Assembly (NCBI GenBank): GCA_030762935.1
Contig: CM060897.1
Coordinates: 115,533,676 to 115,597,675 of the forward strand
DNA: 64,000 nt
Reading direction: 5' to 3'
Origin: Hymenopus coronatus
Lineage: Eukaryota; Arthropoda; Insecta; Mantodea; Hymenopodidae
The position numbers and the translations under genes are program-made. Positions 33,538 through 44,665 of the stretch are shown one piece after another. The notes under the pieces are model-generated. The model was not told where the DNA came from. It did not search any database and saw only the letters and a program-made list of their open reading frames with translations. Every line of letters starts with the position of its first letter. Position 1 is the first letter of the stretch.

Positions 33538-34332
33538 TGAGGGGGTGTACTTTATTGAGTTCTTATTTACATACATAATATTATGGTTAGCAGCAAGTAT
33601 TTACATTGGTTTTTATATACAATTTTTAAATTTGTGAGTAATTTGATTCGATACATTTACAGTGTTTATTGTGTTGGGAATACAATAGGTAACTTTATAT
33701 AGGTATGTCCATGAGGTTTGGAAATTCTTTTGTAATTGCGGAATTTGGCGGCTTGTCTTGGTGTGTTGGTGTTTCGTTGCTTTTATCTGTTGGTTAAGTG
33801 CCTGGAAATTTCCAGAAGCTGTGCTGTACCACCGCTTAGCAATGGGCGGCTTCGGCGTCAAAGAACCTTCCGAAAGAACACATGTCCGCTGGCATATGTG
33901 TAACAATCACAGTTCCGATGTTAAAAGAACAGCACAGGTATTCACTAACACACGTGAGTAACAATACATGCTAACAATCAACTATGACTTACAAAGGAAG
34001 CCATATACTACACACGTATGGCGATTATGGCCATAGCGCGTGGTCATAGTATGCATTCGTGTGTATTGCACTGAAAAGTGAAAGAGAATATATAGTAAAT
34101 AGTGTACTTAAAATAGACAACTCAGACAAAAATCACTCTTAATTAATAATTATGTTTTTAAAACCATTTACAAGGTATGTAAACTCTCTAGAAGTTCAAG
34201 TGTTAGAAAGACCAATGAGCAACAACAAACACAAGATAAGTGACAAAAGTAAGTATAGATGAAAGGAAAACGTCACGTAAGTGACTTAACCTTTGAGAGT
34301 AAAATATCCAACTCATGATGCCAGCAGCAGCC

Positions 34333-34363
<31 letters not shown>

Positions 34364-34971
34364 TTAATCAAATGAACTAAGGTTATTAGTACATACAGTA
34401 TATAAAAGAATTTGAAAAACAAGTAGTACTACACTCATAGTAGAGCATGTAAACACTTTACGAAACAAAAAAAAATGCATTAAATAAAATGGCAAAAAAA
34501 AAAAAAAAAAAAAATAATATGACAATATCCTTAAGAAAGACTTAAGTGATGGCATTCAGAAGGCAAAGAACAAAAGTTATAATATAAAACACTGTTGTGG
34601 AATAAGTTACAGAATTTAAAATTTTGGATGCAATATAACGTTTCAAAGACAATCTTAACTAATAAAAAGTTTGGAAGTATTAAGTATCTAAATGATACCA
34701 TAAAAATATGTTTGAAAAATAAAGCCAGAAAAGATTCAATATTAAAATTCTATATAATAATGTCGGTGTCAAAACTATTGGATTCAATGATCACAGCGAA
34801 AAACAAACATAAACTTGAGGCAAATCAAATCTTTTTAAGAGCAGTTGCTGGTTATAGGAAAAGATATAATCAAAGAAGCGAAGAATAAGAAGAGAATTGA
34901 ATGTGCATAAACTGAATGATGGAACAAAAGAATATAAAACCAAGTGAATAGCCATGTATGCATATTTTATC
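33538..34971. other. No gene seen; A-rich runs
   Basis: Holds poly-A runs at 34332-34360 and 34494-34514. Open frames at 33758-33961 and 34595-34888 have no recognisable protein features. Confidence 0.35.
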
Positions 34972-35616
34972 AAAAGTATCCAGAATTATCAGGTCTTCAG
35001 CAGCGTTGCCAGAAAATTCACTATATGTGTATGATGTAAATATATTAACATACAGTATTCTTTCCAAATCTTCTCGGGCTTCTAGCCAGGTAAAAACTTG
35101 GCTTGACACCAACGTTTCGAAGAAGTGCATCTTCCTCGTCTTCAGGGTGAACTGATCAGTTCACCCTGAAGACGAGGAAGATGCACTTCTTCGAAACGTT
35201 GGTGTCAAGCCAAGTTTTTACCTGGCTAGAAGCCCGAGATTTGGAATTAACACGTCGCCAGGAAAGCTTCAGTTCTTATACAGTATTCTATTTAAAATCG
35301 TTAGAGCCAATTTTGATAAAAACAGAATTTAGCAGTATAGTGTGCGGTGGATTTTCTTAAAATCTTCGTGTCCCATCCTCAGACGATACTGAACATAAAT
35401 GGCAAGTTTGGTATTTCAGTCTTTTCGTTTTTGCCCTATGCTGATCATAGACACACACGCACATACAAGTAGCTTTTTCTAAAAATGCCTTTTTGGACTC
35501 AGGGGACCTGAAAACATATTTCCAGTGAAATCACGGTATCCAATTTTTGGGTGGAATGCAATACCCTCTCTAGCTACTATGTACATTGCAATTGAATACG
35601 TGCTAGAGAAAGTAAA
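34972..35616 (+). mobile_element. Family H element, 5' truncated, with palindromic insertion
   Basis: Starts inside the element (AAAAGTATCCAGAATTATCA ... CTTCAGCAGC). It is interrupted at 35062-35277 and ends with the hairpin around AGCTACTATGTACATTGCAA and GAGAAAGTAAAA. Confidence 0.75.
35062..35277. mobile_element. 216-base palindromic insertion with 12-base target duplication
   Basis: The target copies ATACAGTATTCT lie at 35050-35061 and 35278-35289, inside family H. The insertion is a perfect spacerless palindrome (35072-35239, centre AACTGATCAGTT), with a 3-base difference beyond the left arm, plus a one-sided ~33-base extension (ATTAACACGTCGCCAGGAAA). Each arm, read outwards from the centre, has CTGAAGA, a 7-base hairpin stem GAGGAAG/CTTCTTC and GAAACGTTGG, which resembles the hammerhead-like motif seen in Penelope-like retroelements. 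An extra C breaks the strict hammerhead core, so that reading is tentative. Confidence 0.65.
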
Positions 35617-36575
35617 AATGTACAGATGTAATTGTTTCATGTTTATAAATCTTTGATTACCTTTAACCTTATTTATATCATCTGTTAAATGCAGAATTGG
35701 CTGTAGTGCAATATGTATTGACCGCATATTAAATGTCGATCTATAGGATCATTAGTTATTTAGATGATGCATCTGTGAATTTTGACCAAATATTCTGAAG
35801 AATTAAAACATTAATTTTTTTCATAGTAAAATGACATGTAATATAAATTTAAATAAGCTCATGCTTATTAATTGGCACTCCCAATTTTAAACCTGATTTT
35901 CTCGCACACTTTTTTCCAGTAGCTTTCCGCACTCAAAATACTCCACATGATGCAATTTTGTACTAAATTGTTTTCAAACTTCATACTGCGTTTCAAAGCA
36001 CTTTAATAGAACAGCTATAATCATTTTCAAAATAGTGTTCTAATTTTGAGAAATTAACTACAAGTTTTGAAGAATCAAGAGCTTAGGAGACTAGGAAGAG
36101 TACCAATTTTTCTAAAATAATTAGAGTTAATTATTTGAAAACTAATTTACTATAAAGCTTGACTTTTTTGTGAGAATAACTTTAAAATGCATCACGTGGT
36201 TTGGTTTTCTTATAAAAATGCATTGAGACATTAAAATAGTTATTTAAAAATTATGGAAAACCTGAATTTTAACACATTATAAAATATTATTATTATTATT
36301 ATTGTGTATAATAATATTTTGTAGATTTTCCAAATGTTACAGATGCATACCTTAAAAATAACGTTCTATCAATTGTAATTATTATTTTTTTAAATTTTGA
36401 AGCTGAAACTTCATTCATTTTACTAAGAATTTGAACAGCACATAAATAAACTCGTGATGTACGAAATTATTATTAAATAGTTTCGGTGCCTGGCCACATT
36501 TACTTCAGAGTAGTATTTTATAGTTCAATTTTTATCATATTCAATTAAGCTAGTTACAATTTCTTTTCATTGCAG
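35617..36575. other. Non-repetitive AT-rich, likely intron
   Basis: No transposon is recognised in this stretch. Together with 36660-37384 it surrounds the exon candidate. Confidence 0.4.
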
Positions 36576-36659
36576 GTAAGAAAAATTATGTACTACTCAA
36601 AAGACCATCGCAAGGGATTTCTAGAGAAACTGTTGTACACAGAAGAACAGCATACTTTG
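36576..36659 (+). CDS. Internal exon candidate, unknown protein
   Basis: An 84-base block preceded by a pyrimidine-rich tract and acceptor (TTCTTTTCATTGCAG) and followed by a consensus donor (GTAAGT). Two frames are open across it. One reads VRKIMYYSKDHRKGFLEKLL then YTEEQHTL (28 codons, both junctions in phase 0). The other reads KKNYVLLKRPSQGISRETVV then HRRTAYF. I do not recognise either. It is less AT-rich than its flanks and lies in the longest stretch without recognised repeats near it (35617-37384), as expected for a conserved exon. No neighbouring exon was found, so the gene would have large introns. Confidence 0.4.
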
Positions 36660-37384
36660 GTAAGTAACTTTGTATATTCCTTCATAGATATAGAACGTGC
36701 AACTGAAATTTCCAAACAGTTTAACGGGTTTTAATTTCGGACCTTACAGGTCTATTTATCACTCGTCTATACAGCTATTTGGAGCCTGTGGAATAAAAAT
36801 GCTTTAATCAGATAAGTGCTCCTTTTGTTCAATTACATTTTAGTGGGCCATTATTTTAATTTCAGTATCAGGTGAAAAACAACCTGCTTCCTTATTAAGC
36901 GCTCCCAGGAGTAGCCTTTTATTTATTCTGCAAAATCTAGCTCCTGCGGTATTAGCAATTAAGTAGATGAATTCCTCTCATAACAGTTAATACATTGTCA
37001 GTAATTACTTTGGGCTTCGCTTTCATTGTACCTCGTCATATTTAGCAAACAGGTTTACCTCATTGCATGCAACACGTGGTGCTGTACAGACAGAGACGCT
37101 ACTTGTACAAGAAATGGTGCCATATAATTGTACAACATTTAGAGCCACTGACTTGTGTGCCATCTAGCATGGATCTATTCACCCACTTCAGAGATAATTA
37201 CAATACATTTTAGGAAAATGGCTAACATAGGAGTTGTAAATTCTAAAGTAGGTATTATTACTGTTGTTATTCTTTCTGCAATATTTAGCTCCATGGTACA
37301 AAGCTATCCTAGATATGCTAATTAAAGCTTACAGAAGCAATGCATACCTTAGCAAAAGAAACCATTAGATAACCAATCATTACT
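36660..37384. other. Non-repetitive sequence after exon candidate
   Basis: No element is recognised. A slightly GC-richer part (37010-37200) has no open frame of note. Confidence 0.4.
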
Positions 37385-37470
37385 GAGCAGCCAGGCCGGT
37401 AGAGCGCTTGACTGTAGTGCAAAGTGTCTCGGGTTTGCACCCTGGTAATGAGTAGGAAACGGATTTTTAG
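37385..37470 (+). mobile_element. tRNA-like SINE fragment
   Basis: CAGGCCGGTAGAGCGCTTGA resembles an A box, and CGGGTTTGCACCC is a degenerate B box. It is too imperfect for a functional tRNA. Confidence 0.4.
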
Positions 37471-37477
37471 ATGCTAA

Positions 37478-38590
37478 AAAGTTAAATTTATTTAGCTGAA
37501 AAATTCAGTGGCATAGCCTGGATTTGATCCACGGATCTCCCGGTCACTAGTCGGTCTGACTCTACCTAACCAACCCATGCCCTAATCACGGCTTGTGTGA
37601 AAAAAAGTTAAATTAACACTGATTGAACATAATAGCCCGGGACTTAAACTACCTACTTACGAAATTGTAAGTCACTATTGGGGTTGTCATCTCAAAATAC
37701 GAGGGCAATTCAGAAAGTAACAGGCATAACTAAATGATGAAGAAGGATATCAACTCAAAACTTTATTTACAAAGCTACAGAACCTTACTCTATTTCTCAA
37801 CGTAATCGCCATTACTAACAAGATATGACAGTAATGTCTAGTGGTACCGGTTTTTTAATGCAAAGTTATACCCAACTACGCCAAAAAAATCTGAGCCAAG
37901 ATACACTCCCACTTTGAGCTTTGGAATTTGTTTCACCCAAAAAGTCATGTGTAGTGTCCAAAGTGAAACACCTATTTTTCTGAATTAGTTTATCAACATT
38001 TACTATACCGATTGATGAACTTCCACTCCGATCTTTGTTGTGCATATCAATTCATCCTAGGTTACTCTAAATTATGCGCCATTTTCTAACTGAAGGCTCG
38101 TTCATTGCATTATCACCGTACACTTGCGCTCTCTGATTATAACATTCGATTGACCGAACAGTTTGCGGATTAAAAAAAATGAACAAATACTTTGGCGGAT
38201 GAAAAGTATAACATCGGCATTGAAAAACTGGTACCACGTGACAAATGAATTGAGAGAATGAGATTACGATGAGATATAGAGTAAGGTTCTCTAATTTTGT
38301 AAATAAAGTATTATGTTGATATCTTTCGTTATTATTTAGTTTTGAAAAATCGTCTGTTACTTTCTGGATTGCGCTCGTGTTTTGAGGTCACTATGTGGTT
38401 TACGGGGAAACATACGAGTTAGTTGAAAATGCTAATGCCGTGTCGGCAAGCAGCCATGGTGGCTTAGTGGCTAGAGCGACCGGGTAAAAACCGCAGATCC
38501 GTTGTTCAAATTCTGCTTATGGCATTGAATTTTTCAGTTTGACCTTACCTATCCAATTTCTATCCTACATACAGCTTTTGGGAAAAAATA
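37478..38590. mobile_element. SINE-C region interrupted by a mariner derivative
   Basis: 37478-37598 has both SINE-C ends (TTCAGTGGCATAGCCTGGAT ... ACGGCTTGTGTGAAAAAAA) fused with most of the middle gone. A second SINE-C starts at about 37640 (CCCGGGACTTAAACTACCTA), is broken at CATCTCAAAATA (37698), and resumes at about 38380 (TTTTGAGGTCACTATGTGG). It then runs through the tRNA-like head (CATGGTGGCTTAGTGGCTAG) to the end near 38590. Confidence 0.65.
37699..38379. mobile_element. Mariner derivative with two inverted 3' ends
   Basis: The terminal inverted repeats are ACGAGGGCAATTCAGAAAGT (left) and the inverse of ACTTTCTGGATTGCGCTCGT (right), differing at two positions. Inward similarity continues for about 150 bases on each side: GGTACCAC ... 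GAGTAAGGTTCT ... TTTGTAAATAAAG. The right arm reads on the plus strand as a worn mariner C-terminus (ADEKYNIGIEKLVPR). The left arm, on the minus strand, reads a worn version of the same end. So the element is bounded by two copies of a mariner 3' end, with an inner part (37990-38190) that encodes nothing recognisable. Confidence 0.65.
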
Positions 38591-39367
38591 ATTTAATTAA
38601 ATGTATTTATTTTATGTCATAAAATTAAGCACATATTTGTTAAAAGTTCGTTATATTTGCTAAAAACAAAAACTATTTGTAAAATTTGCCATAATAGAAC
38701 TCGTTTAACAAATTGCTAGTAATTAATTTTGAACTACACTAAAATATGTTTGTTGCAAGATACAAGCTGCATTACTTGGGAGCATTAATAGATGTGCTAC
38801 AAGACTATGAAACAGTACATGTCGTGTCACGGGGTTAAAAATTATCTAAAAGGGAGATATAAATTATAGCCAATAATATAAATTATACTAAGAAGGAACA
38901 AATGTACATTGGAAATGGCCAGGAAAGAAATAATGTAAAACAGTTGTCACGAGCTGACAATCGACCCAGGTAGGACAGTACCGTTAAGGGAAGGACATTG
39001 AACCGAAGGAGTGAGGCTACATTGTCCGAGCGTGGACATAACAAGGAGGACAGAAACAATTTTCTTGCTAGTCAAGTGACACTTTTGGCATTTTGCATGG
39101 AACATCCGCGGAGCTAAGATGTGATATTTGGGTCATGGTGGAGCCAAACGGGCTACTTTTGGCTGTGACGGAATTAATGTTGGTTTAATACGGACCAGAA
39201 TACGGATGAAATCACTGCACCAAAAGACTTTCAAAAGTAATATGTAATAAATCGAGTAAAGCGTAACTTAAGAGGAGAAACTTAGGAGGAATACGTATGT
39301 ATTTGACGGCAGAAGGTCAAACAAAGTGAATAAATGAGTTCGGTAATAATCTGGAACTCGAAGAAAA
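38591..39367. other. No gene seen
   Basis: Mixed composition. The part at 38930-39240 is GC-richer than its surroundings but unrecognised. Confidence 0.35.
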
Positions 39368-39580
39368 TCACATCTGAAAGATCCATGCTAATAAAATCCT
39401 GAGCAAGGACACCCACACCCCCACGCCATTCCTATAATAACCAAAACCTTTAAGCGGGATATGAACACAGGTACCAGCGCAACTAACAATATAGATGTTT
39501 CCATCTGTGCTCAATGTACCTGAGAGCTCTTTAACATGCTGCTGCAACCGAACACTTTCACTAATTTTTATCTTCGGCAT
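39368..39580 (-). CDS. CGGBP1-like zinc finger fragment
   Basis: From ATG at 39580 the minus strand reads MPKIKISESVRLQQHVKELS then LSTDGNIYIVSCAGTCVHIP. The pattern K-x-K-x-SxSVRLQQHVKE, then STDG, then a cysteine pair resembles the N-terminal zinc-finger region of CGGBP1-like proteins, which share it with hAT-type transposases. The expected downstream His pair and the rest of the protein are absent, and the frame changes character after about residue 40. It is 71 codons without a stop, so it could be a first exon, but a broken hAT-related gene is more likely. Confidence 0.4.
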   Translation of the reverse strand: MPKIKISESVRLQQHVKELSGTLSTDGNIYIVSCAGTCVHIPLKGFGYYRNGVGVWVSLLRILLAWIFQM

Positions 39581-39982
39581 TTTGGTAACAATACGTGATT
39601 CACTCAACACGTATATTAAGCGTTGTCCACACTTCTGATCAGGAGGAACAAAATACAAACAAACAAAAATTATTATATTCACATGATCATCTTTACCTAG
39701 GCTATAACAAACTATTTCTACAAAAGCATATTCTTCTATCTACAACATGCTAGACAATACACATTAAAGTAATTACTACTTAGTTCCTTATATCAGAAGG
39801 GAAATAAGGGAATATACTAGGCTAAAGAGATAGTCAAATCTAAAAATGATCGATATGTGAACAATTGAAGTTCAGTTCGCTTTGCATTTCAAGAAAAAAA
39901 CAAAAGAGATATGAAACGAAAGGTAATCCCATTTAAGAAGATGCTTAATTTAAAATTGAAACCAATAACGAATATCATAAAG

Positions 39983-40272
39983 AAAGAAAGAAATGGCGTG
40001 TTATTTATGGACGCCCTTTAACTACTGTGGTTCTCAGCGTCCCATTCTATATTGGGCGTGAAAGACCGCTTAATTTAGCTCAGAGGCCTCTCTTATCAGG
40101 CTTGAGGTTCTTTTACGTGCCGTAAATCTACGACACGGGACCAACGGCTTTACTTCCCTTCCGAAGGAAGCCATACTAAGGACTTTTACACCCGAAAAAA
40201 ATCCATCGTCCTCCGCCAGGTTTGAACCCGCGACCTTGGGTATATGGTAGCCATTACACCACGGAGGGCGAT
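39983..40272 (-). mobile_element. SINE-D with 10-base target duplication
   Basis: TATCATAAAG lies at 39973-39982 and at 40273-40282. The tRNA-like head at the right end reads on the minus strand CGCCCTCCGTGGTGTAATGG and CGGGTTCAAACCTGG. The 3' tail is the GAAAGAAAG side at 39983. Confidence 0.85.
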
Positions 40273-40282
40273 TATCATAAAG

Positions 40283-41032
40283 ATCTGATGTGTACCATTC
40301 ACATGACGTTCTCTACCTCTCTACAACAAATTATTCTTAAAAGCTTAAACTTCTGTTTATTTCATGCTAATCAGTAAAAAAAGTAGCAGAAATAGCCATA
40401 TTACTTGCTTCCTTCTACGTAGAAGCGAAATAAGGGAGTACCATAGGTTAAAGTGATAATCAAAAGCTGGTTGCTATATCACTGAAGTTCCTTTGTTTGT
40501 ATGGACCGCAGTTGACAAATTCCTGTATGAGAAAAGTATAAGTTCTTCACAGCAGAAACCAAAAATAAGGAATGGCTCAAAAACTACGAACTCCACGAAA
40601 AAAAGTATAAAACGTAAATTGTGTGTTTTAACGTGTTCTACATTTTTTGTGCAGTAAGTTTTTGTCCATTTTTTACGGTTTAGCAGTTATTCAAAATTCA
40701 GTAAAATTCATCCAGGATAAACTACTCTTCAGAGGCTATTCCCAGAAAATTCAAGGTATACATTTTATTTGTCAGGTAAATATCTTTAATACACGAAATT
40801 TTAATCAAAATCGTTAGAGCCATTTCTGAGAAAATTGAAATTTTCGAAAAAAGTTCCATATAAAGGGTAGTTTGGGGTGGGGGATTTTTCTCAAAATCTT
40901 CGTGTCGCATCCCAGGAAGATACTAAACTTAAATACCTGGTTTGATATTTTGCCGATTTTTCGTTTATGAGTTATCGTGTTCACAGACACACGGACACAC
41001 GGACATACTGACACACGGACACACGGACACAC

Positions 41033-41073
<41 letters not shown>

Positions 41074-41232
41074 GACATACACACACACGGACATTTTTGT
41101 GAAAATGCTTTTTTTTTAGATAAAGGGTACCCTAAAACATATATTTCAGGTGAAATCTCGGTATCGAATTTTTGGATGGAGTGCAATACCTTCTCTATAC
41201 ACTGTGTACATAATGCGTATAGAGAAAGTAAA
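40283..41232 (+). mobile_element. Family H element, full length, young
   Basis: Begins ATCTGATGTGTACCATTCAC at the very base after the SINE-D target duplication. It ends with the hairpin CTCTATACACTGTGTACATA and GAGAAAGTAAA. It carries a long CA microsatellite (41033-41072) in the usual GT/CA site. Confidence 0.8.
41033..41072. repeat. (CA)n microsatellite inside family H
   Basis: About 20 CA units flanked by repeated GGACACA motifs (40989-41035). Confidence 0.9.
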
Positions 41233-41757
41233 ATGTACCAAAAGTATGTACCAAAAATGTGTATGATATAAATTGTGTAGTTTTAATATACATTTTTGTG
41301 GAGTAAATCTCTTGCGGTTTACCAATTATAAATAATTCAGCCAGAATGAACAGGTCTTCAGAAGCTAATCCCAGAAAATTCAAGATACACATTTTATTTC
41401 TGATGTAAATAGCTTTAATGTGCGGTACTTTCAGCAAAATCGTTAGAGCCATTTTTGAGAAAAACAAAATTTTCAAAAACGTTTCCTTCTGAAGAGTATT
41501 TTGCGGTGGAGGAATTTTCTTGAAAAATCCTCGTGCCGCATCCTTGAAAGATTAAATATCTAGTTTTGTATTTATCTATTTTTTTTATTTTTAACTATAT
41601 TGTCCACAATCACAGACACACACAGATCGTTCTCTAAAAATGTTTTTTTTTTTTTTGGACTCAGGACACCTAAAAACATATATTTCCGGTGAAATCTCAA
41701 TATCGAATACACCACTTCCTCTATGCATTATGTGCAGTACGTTTAGAGAAAGTAATA

Positions 41758-42175
41758 GACAATAGAGTAATCGTGTTGAGTTTAAGTACATATGCAATGC
41801 TCTAGCATTTCAAACTTCTTGGCTGTGTGTTATGTATATACGTTTATATTGTACTGAGCTGTTGACAACACGTAACCTAAACTAAGGTTACAGGATATGC
41901 AGAGGGTTGCATAACTTCTCTTCTCACAAACCAAGTCAAGATATTTCCCACACACAATAAAAGGTGAAACAAAGCTTAGTTATTGAGAATGAGTGTAGCA
42001 TATTGTTAAAACAGCATAAAATATGTTCTAATAACCAGATCATTCAAAATATTTAATTGCATATTTTTATTCTAAAATTATATCTTTTGTTGTAGAATAA
42101 ATATATTTGTGATTATGGCAGCATATTCAATATTCATACTCATTTTCATATTTGCAACCTCAAGCAGAAAAAGTC
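41758..42175. other. No gene seen; AT-rich
   Basis: Unassigned spacer. Confidence 0.4.
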
Positions 42176-42748
42176 GGATCCATTCACATGATTTTCTCTA
42201 CATTTCTGTAACAAATGATTGTTAATACACTTATTCTTTTATCTACCTCATGTAAATCGAGATAAACATTAACATAAATCTTATTAATTAGTTCCTTTAT
42301 AATTAGAAGGAAAAGAAAGGTATACACTAGGCTAAACCAATACTCAAATGTCTTAAAATCTGGTTGCTATGGGATTGGTATCCGTTTCTTTTCGTGGTCA
42401 GGGGTTGACAAGTTCCCATACGAGAAATATATTTTAAGTATTTTAAAACTGAAAGAAACAACAAAGAAAATCTCAAAACTGGTCAAATCTGCAAAAAAAA
42501 AAATATATACAACATAAATTGTGTGTTTTAACGAGATATACATTTTTTTTGTCTAGAAACTTTTTGTCTATCTCTTACGGTTTACTAGTTGTGCAACATT
42601 CCGCAAAATTCATCCAGAGTAAAGATGTCTTCAGAAGCTATTTCTAGAAAATTCAATATATACATTTTATTTGTCATTTAAATGCATTTAATATACGATA
42701 TTTTAATTAAAATCGTTAGAGAAATTTTTGAGAAAATCAAAATGTACG
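42176..42748 (+). mobile_element. Family H element, 3' truncated
   Basis: Starts TCCATTCACATGATTTTCTC (5' tip worn). It runs to AAAATCAAAATGTACGAA, where a minus-strand copy is joined at the mirrored place of the element. Confidence 0.75.
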
Positions 42749-44192
42749 AAATCAAACTTTGTGATTATGTTTAGTGTTTTCCAAGAAAGTGACATGAATA
42801 TTTTCAGGAAAATCTCCCCACTTCAAGTTACCTTTTACAAGACTTCCGCAATTTTCGATTTTCGCAAAAATAATTCTAAAGCTTTTAAGTAAAATACCGT
42901 ATATTAAAGATGCTTACTTGACAAGTAATACCTTTATCATGAATCTTCCTGGAATAGTCTCAGAACTCCTCTTCATTCCGGAGGACTTCTTGAAAGTAAA
43001 CCCTAAGAAATAGACAAAAAATTCTTCATAAAAATGTAGATCTCCTTAATACATGTAATTCATGTCGTATATTTTTACTTTCTCTAGCCCCGTATGTACA
43101 ATGTACATAGGGATAGAGAAGTATTGTATTCCACCCAAAAATTCGATACTGAGATTTCACCGGAAATATATGTTTTAGGGTCCCTGTATCCAAAAAAAAG
43201 CATTTCCACAAAAAGATCCGTGAGTGTGTGTCCGTGTGTCCGTGTGTCTGTGAACACGATAACTCAAAAACGAAAAGTCGGTAACATACCAAACTTGGTA
43301 TTTAAGTTTAGTATCTTCCAGGAATGCGACACGAAGAGTTTGAGAAAAATCCCCCCAGCCCCGATTACCCTTTACATGGAACATTTTTTCGAAAATTTCG
43401 ATTTTCTCAAAAATGGCTCTAATGATTTTGATTAAAATATCATATATTAAAGACATTTACCTGACAAATAAAATGTATATCTTGCATTTTTTGGAAATAG
43501 CCTCCGAAGAGTAGTTTATTCTGGATGAATTTCACGGAATTTTGAATAACCGCTAAACCGCAAGAGATGGACAAAAACTTACTACACAAAAACTGTAGAG
43601 CACGTTAAAACACACAATTTATGTTTTATTTTTTTTTTTTCGTGGAGTTCATCGTTTTTGAGACGTTCCTTGTTTTTGGTTTCTGCTATGAAAAACTTAT
43701 ACTTTTCTCATACGGTAATTTGTCAGCTGCTGGACATACAAACAAAGGAACTTCAGTGACATGGCAACCAGGTTTTGACTATCACTTTAACCTATGGTAC
43801 TCCCTTATTTGACTTCTACTTGCAAGGAAGCAAGTAATAAGACTATTTCTGCTAATTTTTTCTGATTAGCATGAAGTAAATAGAAATATAAGCTTTTTAA
43901 GAATAATTTATTGCAGAGATGTAGAGAAAGTCATGTGAATGGAACACATCAGATTTTTTTTTGTAGAATTAACCATTTCCGAGACATTCTTTATTATTGC
44001 TTTTCAATTTTAAAGTATTTTGAATTTTTCTCAATCAGAAACTTGTCAATTCCTGGACGATTTAGCCTAGTGTTTGCCCTTATTTCCCTTCTACTTAAAA
44101 GGAAGCGAGTAATAATGCTTATCTCGACTAGCATGAAGTATATAGAAGAATAGTGTAGAGAAAGTCGTGGGAATGAAACACGTCAGATTTTT
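42749..44192 (-). mobile_element. Family H host copy split by a nested copy
   Basis: The left piece (42749-43071) ends at GTCGTATATTTTT. The right piece (about 43962-44192) resumes GTAGAATTAACCATTTCCGA and ends GGAATGAAACACGTCAGA. The break is in the T run that other copies read as CATATACATTTTTTTCGTGG. Confidence 0.75.
43072..43961 (-). mobile_element. Family H element nested in a T run of an older copy
   Basis: Complete and well preserved, with the hairpin end ACTTTCTCTAGCCCCGTATG and the opposite end CATGTGAATGGAACACATCAGA. It is flanked on both sides by T runs of the host copy. Confidence 0.8.
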
Positions 44193-44665
44193 CCAAAAAA
44201 GGTCCGTGTGGTTATCCTTGTGTCCGTGTGCCCCTGTGTCTGTGAACACGATAACCCAAAAAAGTAAGGTAGATTAAGTACTAAAATCATACTTAAGCTT
44301 AGCTTCTTTCAGTGATTCGACAAATTTTTTAGGAACGTCTCCCTCCCCCTACCTGGCCCTATCACAAACTAACAACCTTTATATGGAAAACATTTCCAAA
44401 AGTTTATTTTATCAAAATTGGCTCTATAGATTTTGATTAAAATACAATTTACTAAATATTTTTAATTTTATTTTACAAATAAAATAATTATTTGTTTCCT
44501 GGCAATAGCCTATGAAGACCTCTTCATTCACAATGGATTTTGATAACCGGTAAACCGTAAGAGATAGACAAAATCTTAATCAGAAGAAAATTAGGTCTTG
44601 GTAAAACACAGAGCTTATAAGCTTTTCTCAAATGGTCATTTCTTAGCTCCTGGCCATGCAAATAG
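44193..44665 (-). mobile_element. Family H fragment, outermost layer of nest
   Basis: Begins CCAAAAAAGGTCCGTGTGGT right after the T run ending the preceding copy. It then continues through the GT tract (CCGTGTGCCCCTGTGTCTG) to about CTCCTGGCCATGCAAATAG. Its hairpin side is not found to the left. Confidence 0.65.

Larger units (their letters stand above)
39700..41757 (+). mobile_element. Old family H copy containing SINE-D and a younger copy
   Basis: The left piece (39700-39982) runs from AACAAACTATTTCTACAAAA to ACCAATAACGAATATCATAAAG. The right piece (41237-41757) resumes at GTGTATGATATAAATTGTGT and ends with the hairpin and GAGAAAGTAATA. Between them lie SINE-D (39983-40272) and a complete family H copy (40283-41232). 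Confidence 0.7.

Noticed and set aside
41033..41072. Poly-Cys/Val or His/Thr frames over CA/GT tracts
   Set aside because: Dinucleotide repeats inside a mobile element; no gene signal.
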